A DNA stretch of 64,000 bases from Gordionus sp. m RMFG-2023 (lineage: Eukaryota > Nematomorpha > Gordioida > Chordodea > Parachordodidae). A program made the position numbers and the translations under genes. Shown here in pieces: positions 55,501-64,000 of this stretch (within the stretch, counting starts at the first letter, position 1; every line of letters starts with the position of its first letter). Under the pieces are notes generated by a model, which searched no databases, was not told the origin of the DNA, and saw only the letters and a program-made list of their open reading frames with translations. Location of the stretch: positions 27,753,366-27,817,365 of the forward strand of contig NC_088777.1 in assembly GCF_954871325.1 (NCBI RefSeq), read 5' to 3'.

Positions 55501-56104
55501 AGGCTTGTCCTATCAAAACTTTCTTTTTCAAATAGTAGAAGCGCTTAACTTCTTTTGTGTAACGAATAGTTCTAAGACAACCTTAAGATTTCCCTATTTT
55601 GCGGCCGTAGAAAAATTTCCTTAAGTTTGAATTCTTTTTACATCACCACACCCTAAAGATTTCCCCGACAAAGTTTAATTATTTTTTTTTGCATTTCTTG
55701 GTTTACCAGTATTTTCGATTATTTTTTTTTTTATTTGCCAATGCATCTAATTTATTATTATTTTAAATTTACCAACCCTCCTAATTTCGATTGTTCATAA
55801 TCTTTCTTTTTTCTTTCAATTTTTGATTTTTTCTTTCCCCCTTTTTTCTTGTTTATACCCCCCCCCCCCCCCCTTTTTTTTTGTTCGTAATAATACTTTT
55901 TGTACCTAGTCTTATTTTATAAATATTATTGTTTATTTATTATTATTTTTTTCAAATTTACCAACCCCTCTAATCTCGATAATACTTCTGAAAGGATAGA
56001 TCAGGTATTCCTCTCTTCCCAATTTTGATTTTTTTTTCCCCATTGCATCTTTTTTTTTTTTTCTTCCAATCAAAATTATATCCGTTAATATATATTTTTT
56101 TTTT

Positions 56105-58901
56105 GTGTTTTCTCCCTTTCAAAGCCATCTCATGGTTAACTCTTGTTGTCAAGTATGCTTAAAAATAGTTTCGCTTAATTTAAATGGCGTGTTTAGGAAA
56201 CATGGTTCACCCGCGTGCCACAATTCTGGAAAATTTCCCCTCTCTTACGGCCCAGATCCTTTAATTAACGCTCCTCACTCGTATGACCCCATTCCACCAT
56301 GTTCCTCAAGCTCTGTTGATTTATTCCTTAGTTCGCATAAGCCCCCAGTTCTTTCTAGGATCCTATAGCCGCCCGAGGGTCTATCTCTAGGTTCCTCATG
56401 TCACTTATAAATAATTTGAATTCGGATTTCTCCTCACTACCCTCATGGTTAGACCTGGTTAGTTTTTGTTTTCGAGTCCTAGTTAAACCCAAAAATAAAA
56501 TAAATAACTTATCTGCCTTAATTAAGGAAAAAGTTTCCAATTTTGAAAATACAATTATCGATGAATTTTCTCCTTCGTACGCTTTAAACCCCAACTCCTT
56601 CCGTCACAAATTGATCTCCGAAAAATTAGATCTTGGAGATATTAGCGGTGCGGCCCGAATATTGTCTTCCGATGACTCTATTTCTCCTATCAACGTTACC
56701 ATATTTAAACAACTTCTTGAAAAACATCCACGAGCGTCCCCTTTTAACATCCACCCGCATGCCTCCTCCCCTATTCCCTTTACCTGTGACGAAGTACTTA
56801 AGTGCTTAAAGTCCTTTAAAAAAGGGACGACAGGGGGGTTGGACGGCTTCAGACCTGGTTTCTTTGTGGAGTTAATTCAATGCCCTGATAGTGGCTTCAT
56901 TGACCCTTTGTTGAAAGCATTAATCGAACTGTGCAATAATATCCTCGTACGCGAAGTTCCCCTTTGCATTCGTCCTATTATTTTTGGCGCCCGTCTTGTC
57001 TCCTTGACCATACCGGATGGCGGCGTTACCCATAGCCATAGGGTCATTCTTTCGTCGCTTAGTCGCCAAGGCTATCGTAAATAGGATTCGGCCTAAGGCT
57101 AGTTCCTTCTTATTTCCTTCACAGTTAGGATTTGGAGTGAGAGGTGGGTGTGAAGTGGCCTTACATGTTGCGCGTATTTTTATAAATACTGAGGCCGATA
57201 AGGTTTTCTGCAAGTTAGACTTCAGAAATGCCTTCAACACCATCCATAGGAGGGCATTCTTACCATCTTTTTTACACCATTTCCCAAAATATGGGAATTT
57301 CCTTAATTCCTGTTATGGAGTCCCTTCGTTACTCAAATTCGGGGAATTTTCCATCTCCTCCGAAGAGGGGATACAGCAAGGTAATCCTCTAGGCCCCCTG
57401 CTCTTTACTATAGGGATTCATGATTTGATCAAAAATTTAAAGACTAATTTCCAATTAGACCTTAATTTATGGTATCTCGACGATGGCTCTTTTGGCGGTT
57501 CTTTATCCAATGTTATGTCGGCCATAGAGTCCGTTGAAATGGAAGCTTCGAAAATTGGTCTTTCCCTAAACAGGAAAAAGTGTGAAATTTCCTCCCTCAA
57601 CAATAAGGATTTTATTCCTCCCTTAGATTTTACAATAATTCCGCATGAGGTACTCTGTCTTTTAGGTTCCCCTATTGGTTTTTCAATCTCCTTTTGTCAA
57701 AAAACTTTTGACGATTTGATCCATTCCCTTTCCAATTCACTCAAGAATCTTCCTCATCTCCCCAAACATCAGTTCTTCTTTCTCACCAAAAAGTATCTTT
57801 TTCTACCTAAATTCTTACATTTATTTAAATCTTCCCCCGTTTTCCAGTACAATACTCTCCTTAAGGTCTTCGAATTAAAATTTAAACATTTTATCGAATC
57901 CCTTTTAGGCTTAAATTTTTCCGATTTCAATTGGTCCCTCGCCTCTATGCCCGCTTACCAGGGTGGACTGGGATTGTTACCCCCCTTCCTTATGGCAATT
58001 GCGTGTTTTCTTTCATCTCGAATATCCTTCGCCGATTCTATTTCCTCGCTTATCGAGTTGGACGATCCCCTTCTATCTTCAGCTAAACAAGAGTGGCTTA
58101 CTCTAATCACCCAAGGCTTCGAGCAGCCAATTTCCTGCCATCTAAAGAGCTTCCTGGTCCCTATGCTTCAATGCTCGTTTGAAAAACTTTGTATGTATCC
58201 TGAGCTAACTAACTTTCAACTGCTCAGAAACGCAAAAAAAAAACTCTAACGGCCATGAGTGGCTAGACGCGATTCCGAGTGGTAAAAAGGAAACGTTACT
58301 CACAGACGATGAGTTTCAAACTGCCATTGGCCATAGGCTTGGTTGCCTTATCCCTTCTGTGGACACCTGTGCCGCCTGTCACAAACAGGTTGATCCTTTC
58401 TCTAGACATTGTTTCTCGTGCCTCAAAGTCAGTGGCCGTTTCCTGAGGCACGACAACCTTAATAGGTTAATCGGCAAAGCCTTGATTTCGGCCGGTTTCC
58501 CCATTAGCTTGGAGCCATTGGGGCTCTTAAATGCTGACGGTAAGCGCCCTGACGGCATGTCTTTAACGTCTTGGCACGGCGGCAAAAGACTTGTCTGGGA
58601 CGTCTCTTGTGTTACCTCCTTTCCGGCTAACGGAAATACCGACCCCTTGGAACTACAAGAAACCAATAAGTTTAATAAATATAGATTCCTCCCTAACTCT
58701 TTTATATTTATTCCCCTAATTTTTAGCGTCCTTGGAAACCCCGGTCCCCAATCCCTAAAGGTCTTAAATCAATTGGGTAGAAGAATTTCGTTAAGGACAG
58801 GGGTCAAAAACGAGTCCCTATCTCTTAAACAAAAAGTCCAATTTGAAATCCTAAAGGGGAACTACAAATGTTTCTTCGAAACACTCCCATTTCCCTCCTA
58901 G
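56105..58901 (+). pseudogene. LINE polyprotein: zinc finger, reverse transcriptase, restriction-like endonuclease
   Basis: N-terminal Cys/His cluster (CCQVC ... RKHGSPACHNSG, 56,145-56,225). Reverse transcriptase: TTGGLDGFRPGFFVEL (56,830), FCKLDFRNAFNTIHRRA (motif A, 57,207), EEGIQQGNPLGPLLFTIGIH (motif B) and LNLWYLDDGSFGG (motif C, 57,463). C-terminal CAACHKQ ... H.FSC knuckle (58,369), RHDNLNRLIGKALISAGFP, then KRPDGMSLTSWHGGKRLVWD (58,543), the P-D...D pattern of restriction-like endonucleases. Frames change near 56,360, near 57,020-57,080 and in an A-run at 58,235-58,243. With only about three breaks it is nearly whole. R2/NeSL-like affinity is likely from the endonuclease type, but no target gene is evident. 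Confidence 0.7.
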
Positions 58902-59109
58902 TTTATCAAATATAGTCATTGTTAAGAGAAATATATATAAAATTTTGTAAAAATCGGCGTTTATTATTGATTATTTTTTGTTGAAAAATCGTGAAAAATA
59001 TATATAATAAAGAAAAATAAAAGAGTGTTAAAAAAGATTTCGTATTTGATTTTAAGAAAATCCAAAAGATCAAAAAGTGCCTTCTTACTACTTCGTAAAG
59101 TTTTCAACA

Positions 59110-62100
59110 GTTTGGTGCCGTTCATAATTAAAGATACCTGGCGGAACACCATTGTATAACATTGTATAGATTAACGGCCAAAAAGTATTAAAAAAAAAAA
59201 AATTCGAAAAAAAAGGTAAAAATATTTATTTAGATTTATTTAAATGAATTGTTTTGTATTTATATTGATAATTATAGCTTTATTTTTTATTTTTCTTTTA
59301 GAATAGTTAAAATTTTTTTAGTAAAAGTACTGATAAGTCTACTTTAATATAAAAAATTGAAAGAAAAAGAAAAAATATTCAAAAAAAAAAATTTTTTTTT
59401 GATAAAATGTGGAATAAAAAAATTATTAGCACGAAAAATTATTTTGAATTCAAAGAATTGAGACAAGGAGAGATGTATGTAAGTTTAATGATAATAGTAG
59501 TGTTATGGATGGGGGGATATTTATGGTATAAAAGAAACAGAAATAAAGAAGCGAATAGAATAAGGTATTTAAAACTTATTGAACAGGAAAATAAAGAAAT
59601 GGAAATTGAAAATAAAAAAAAAAAAAATCATGAAATTGAAAAAATAGAACAAAAAAAAAGGAAATTGAAATTGAAAATAAAAAAAAAGAAAAGAAAATGA
59701 AGAAATTAAAAGAATAGAACAAGAAAAAAAAGATATAGAATTTGAAAAGTTGAAAATGGAAATGACTGAAATTAAAAGAATAGAACAAGAAAAAAAAGAA
59801 ATAGGAATTGAAAATAAGAAAAAAGAATATGAAAGGGAAATTGAAAGAATAGAAGAAATTAAAATTGAGAAATTGAAAAGAGAAATGAAAATAGAATGGG
59901 AAGCGGAAAGGAAGAAAATAGAAGAAATAGCCATAAAGGAAAGAGAAGAAAAGGAAAAGATTGAATTAAAGAAAAAAAAAGAGGAAATACAGAAAATAGA
60001 AATGGCAGAAATAAAAATAAAGGAGTTGGAGGAGAAAATTGTAAATAAAAGAATAGAACAAAATTATAAAAGTCAAAAAGAATGTTATAATTGTGGAAAA
60101 TTTGGGCATTTAAGCAGAGAATGTAATGCCAAGGTAAATACAGGAGTTATACCGAAAATATGTAAAAGATGTGGAAATAAGGGTCATAATGCGAAAGAAT
60201 GTTACGTTCCAGCGTACAAATTGGTGAATGGGAACCAAAAAAATGAGATATCTTGTGAAAATTGTGGGAATTTAGGACTTACTAAGGAAAAATGTTATAA
60301 AAATGAACAAGGTGTTTGCAAAGCGTCTCCAGCGGTGGAATAGGAAATGAGCAGAAAACTATAGTTAAAAGAATTAATAGAGAGGATATAACTTGTTATA
60401 AATGTCGAAATATTGGGCATTATGCGAAGGATTGTACAATAGAATGACTGAATGATAGTGAAATAAAAACATTTGGAAGAATTACATCAAAAAATGAGTT
60501 GGATCTATTGAAAGAAGATATATATAAAAATAAAATAAATGATCATATTGAAATAAAAAGAAAAAATGAAAGAAATAATAACACTTATGGGATTTATAAA
60601 AATTTGTTGGAAAATGAAACACGAAAGAATATACATATTAGTAATTTACCTATCTTTAAGTTGGAAGATAATAAAAATTTTGATCAATGTCCCAGAGTAA
60701 AAGTGAATGTAGGAAATAAAGAGATTTGGATGTTATTGGATACAGGGGCAACAATATCTGTACACATAATTAAAGATAGAATGAGGGTAAAACAATTGAA
60801 TGGTTCAGAAATTATGGCATTGGGAAAAGTAAATTTACCGGTATTAATAAATAATGAATTAATAAATTTGGATTTTTGGGTATTAGAAGAAAAAATTGAT
60901 ACAGTTTTGGGATGGAATTGGATATCAAAATTTGGTTTAGAAAATATTTTGTTGAATATATTTCAAGGGAAAAATGAAAATAAAAATATTGAAGTATTAA
61001 AAAAATCTGTAAAAGAGGTGGATGTTAAAAACTTGGGTAATAAATTAATGAAAGAAATTTTAGAGAATAATAAAATTGAGAGTATGATAAATAATAATAA
61101 AATTTTGGATAATAAAGAAAATGAATTTGTGGAAAGTAAAATACTAAAAGATGATGAAATTAAAAATATATTAAATAATTCTGAGGAAGTTCAGAAAAAT
61201 GAAAAAATTATAAGTGATAAAATGGGTCAGGAAAAACTTGATATTTTGGATAATAAAATGGATATAAGTTTAATACCTGAACCTGATACGGAAATTGAAA
61301 AAAAAATTGATTTGGAAATTAATAATATTTCGGTTGATTTGGAAGTTGATAATATTTTGGAAAATTCGGAAATTAAAAAAAATAGTTATTTGGAAATTGA
61401 AAATATTTCGGTTGATCTGAAAGTAAAAAGTATTGTGGAAATTGATGATGAAGATCTTAATTTGGAAATAAACAATAAAATAATTTCAGGGAAATCAAGG
61501 TAGGGGAATAATTATATAAAATGTGATGAGATTTACAAAGATTTGAATTTAGAAAGGGAGAAAATACCTGTATCGCAAAAATTTCCGGTGAAATTGGTGA
61601 GGAAAAAATTTGATAAGAATGTAGTAATAAAAGAAATTGATGAAAGTCATGATTTAGGAATTTTAAGGGATTCCGTTAGGGATTTGGTAAATAAATATAA
61701 AGAGATTTTTAATGAAGAATTAGGTTGTTTAGTAGATTATGAAGTAGATATACGTTTGAAGGAAGGATATAGTCCACAGTATTGTGCTGTACGTAGAGTA
61801 CCTTTTGAATGGAGGGCAGAAATGGAAAAAGAATTAAATAAGTGGTTAAGAGATGGGATAATTTGTCCGATTTGATATAGTGAATGGGCAACTCCATTAG
61901 TGCCTATAAGGAAAGCTAATGGCAAGTTAAGAATTTGTGCGGATTTCAGAGTAACTTTGAATCCGTGGGTTGGGAAATAAAGTATCCGTTACCGAGAATT
62001 GAAGAAATTTTAGCGAATTTGAAAGGGGCGAAGTATTTTTCAAAAATTGATTTTTCGTGTGCGTATTTGCAGTTACCTATGAAAGAATCTACGAGGAAAT

Positions 62101-64000
62101 TGTTAACCATAACGACGTTTAAAGGATTGTTTACGTTTTGTAGATTGCCATTTGGATTAAGTATTTCGGCACCGATTTTTCAGAGGACAATGGCGGCGGT
62201 TTTTCAAGGGTTAGAAGGTGTTTTTTATTATATGGATGATGTTTTGATTACGGGAATAACGGTGGAGCAACATAATCAGAGATTAGAAGAAGTCTTTGAG
62301 CGAATCAAAGTTAAAGGATTGAGGGCAAGTAGAGAAAAAAGTGTTATGGGTGTTACTGAAGTTGTATATTTGGGTCATAAAATAAATGGAATAGAGGTAA
62401 AACCATTGGATAAAAATTTAAAGAGTATTGCGAATTTAAGAAAACCGGTGAATAAGGCAGAAATTCAGTCGTTTATGGGAATGGTGAATTATTACCATAG
62501 ATTTATCGAAGATTTTGCAAGAATAGCAGCTCCCTTATATGAGTTATTGAAAAAAAATGTGTCTTTGAATGGAAAAATGAACAAGAATTGGCGTTTAAAA
62601 AATTGAAATTGGAAATTAGTAAGGAGCCGGTGTTAGTGTGTTTTAATAGGGAATGGGAAGTGATTATGGCTGTGGATTCTTCTAATAAAGGAGTAGGAGG
62701 AGCTTTATTACATTTGATAGAAGGTATGGAAAGACCGGTGATATTTTTCTCGAGAGTATTTAGGGAAGTAGAAACAAGATATTCGGTAATAGAGCAAGAG
62801 ACATTGGCTGTTATTTTTGGTTTGACGAAATGTAGGGAATATTTGATTGGAAGGAAATTTGTAATGTATACTGACCATAAGCCATTGATACATTTGTTTA
62901 AGAAAAATAATAAGGAACTGATGATGTCGCCGAGACTTCAGAGGTGGCTATTGTTAGGTAGCTTTGATTTGGAATTGAAGTATCGACAGGGTAAAGAAAA
63001 TCATTTACCAGATGTATTATCGAGATTAGGTAGGGGAGAAGAAAGTGATGGTTTAATGGAGGATAAGACGGATGAAAAAGCATTAATTCGGATATTAGGG
63101 AGTTTCAGAGGTAGCCCTACTACTTGGAAAGAAATACAGGAATATACTCGGAAGGATAGAGAATTAAGTTTGATAAAATTATGTTTAACAGGTAAAAGAG
63201 TGTGGAATGATAAAGGAAATAAATATAAAAATATAGAAACGGAATTGGTAATAATTGATGATTGTATAATGAGGGGAAATAGAGTTATAGTCCCACGACG
63301 TTTGAGGGAAAGGGTGTTGAATATGTTACATGGGGGGCATCAAGGAATAGAAAAAATGAAGCAATGGGGAAGGGAATATGTATGGTGGCCCGGGATGAAT
63401 GAAGAAATTAATGATTTGTGTAAAAGTTGTGAGGTTTGTAATGCCTGGTCTGATATGCCCCGGAAGGAAAAGGGTAGTAATTGGCCAAAGGTTAAGGGAC
63501 CATGGATAAGATTGCATTTGGATTTTTTTGAATGGGAAGAAAAAAAATTTATTTTGAGTGTAGATGCATTTTCGAAATGGATTGAGTTTGAAGAAGTACA
63601 TGGTTTAACAGCGGGAATAGTGATATACCATTGCTAAAAATGAAATTCGAGGTTTGGTATTCCAAGTATTATGGTGTCCGATGGGGGGCCGGCCTTTATA
63701 AGTATGTTGTTTAAAATTTTTGTGTAAAGATGAATGTAAGACATATATTATCACCACCTTACCATCCTAGTTCAAATGGGCAGGCGGAACGGATGGTAGC
63801 GATAGTGAAAAATTGGTTAAAAAAGAATAAAGAAAGTAAGGGAGAATTGTGGATAATGCATTTGTATTACAATAGTGCGATTGGAAAGGATGGCAAGTCA
63901 CCAGCAGAGAAAATGATGGGAAGAAAAATTAATTTTTTTTTGGATAATTTGAGACCGGTAGATTTGGAGATAGAGAGGGGAGATTGTGTTGTGTCGAAAT
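59110..64000 (+). mobile_element. Gypsy-type LTR element fossil, runs off the window
   Basis: Parts in order: leader with primer site, an N-terminal hydrophobic segment with a long Lys/Glu-rich coiled coil (about 59,410-60,040), four CCHC knuckles (60,080-60,450), protease with LLDTGATISV (about 60,730), reverse transcriptase with KIDFSCAYLQLPM and YYMDDVLITG (about 61,950-62,550), RNase H with AVDSSNKGVGGALL and MYTDHKPLIHLF (62,600-63,000), and integrase with an HHCC finger (GGHQG ... CKSCEVCNA) and core motifs to the window end. It is broken, with about half a dozen breaks, and its 3' part is outside. High similarity to the inverted pair at left suggests the three copies are of similar, fairly recent age. 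Confidence 0.8.
59113..59122 (+). promoter_or_regulatory. Candidate primer-binding site
   Basis: TGGTGCCGTT lies three bases after the LTR end (CA at 59,108-59,109). Starting with TGG, the complement of a tRNA CCA end, in this position is the usual layout for a minus-strand primer site. The tRNA was not identified. Confidence 0.5.

Larger units (their letters stand above)
54353..58921 (+). mobile_element. LINE with restriction-like endonuclease, inserted in an LTR
   Basis: Starts with three 382-bp tandem units, then a 0.6-kb pyrimidine-rich leader (55,500-56,100, with a 14-C run at 55,859-55,872), a coding region in several frames to 58,901 and about 20 bases of 3' tail without poly-A. Both flanks are LTR sequence. 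Its base composition is visibly higher in G+C than its surroundings and its damage is slight, so it is one of the youngest insertions here. Two older fragments of the same clade lie at 4,860-5,450 and 40,344-40,840. Confidence 0.7.
54034..59109 (+). repeat. LTR of the Gypsy-type element (plus orientation), split by a LINE
   Basis: The left piece (54,034-54,352) starts TGACTTACTTACTTTG. The right piece (58,922-59,109) ends TTTTCAACA. Between them lies the LINE with its 382-bp repeats. The LTR is shared: it closes the right arm of the inverted pair and opens the longer element that continues to 64,000, a head-to-tail arrangement known for LTR elements that recombine through their repeats. Confidence 0.6.

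Noticed and set aside
56920-57243. Minus-strand frame inside the LINE
   Set aside because: It is a shadow of the reverse transcriptase frame, which has clear motifs on the plus strand.
59569-59934. Membrane-like protein on the minus strand
   Set aside because: It is antisense to the Lys/Glu-rich coiled coil; A-rich coding sequence reads as Phe, Ile and Ser on the other strand.

Overview
The window is very AT-rich animal DNA, most likely from an arthropod or another invertebrate. Three things suggest this: a nuclear mitochondrial-ribosome gene split by introns, very short introns (about 40-60 bases) inside the transposon genes, and a mix of hAT, piggyBac, Ginger, Merlin, P-element-like, RTE and Gypsy-type elements. 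There are no operons or bacterial-type genes. Nearly everything is transposon, much of it nested.

Layout. 1-3,250: a hAT copy split by a piggyBac-like element, itself hit by a small hAT. 3,330-4,790: a foldback array of GGTATCAAATAAAAG-type repeats. 4,860-5,450: minus-strand tail of a LINE. 5,732-6,920: a short hAT. 7,489-14,747: a hAT with perfect target duplications, containing a Ginger1 DNA transposon (8,867-14,677) with a spliced integrase-OTU gene and a seven-unit 229-bp array. 14,993-15,668: a non-autonomous relative of the outer hAT. 17,684-19,870: a terminal-inverted-repeat element with CGCGAT-rich ends. 20,999-24,044: a complete-length but decayed RTE LINE inside an 18-bp target duplication, starting with a tRNA-like head.

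24,765-43,427 (minus strand): the one clear host gene, mitochondrial ribosomal protein L16 (uL16m). Three exons join in phase and together encode about 200 residues. They are separated by introns of about 7.4 and 10.7 kb packed with transposons: three copies of a long-TIR element that looks Sola-like, several hATs and a LINE fragment. The first exon (mitochondrial presequence) was not found with confidence.

43,774-46,059: a Merlin (IS1016-like) transposon with a five-exon DDE gene. 46,560-48,240: exon-like sequence on the minus strand, including a P-element/THAP9-like remnant with one exon tandemly multiplied. 48,301-54,352: an inverted pair of partial Gypsy-type LTR elements. 54,353-58,921: a LINE with a restriction-like endonuclease domain and three 382-bp 5' repeats, inserted into a Gypsy LTR. 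59,110-64,000: a third, longer Gypsy-type fossil running off the window.

The observations most worth following are the uL16m gene stretched by transposons, the RTE element with a tRNA-like start, the long-TIR element family, the OTU-bearing Ginger1 with its satellite, and the tandemly repeated exons at 47.5-48.2 kb. I did not find a defence system or other multi-gene system.
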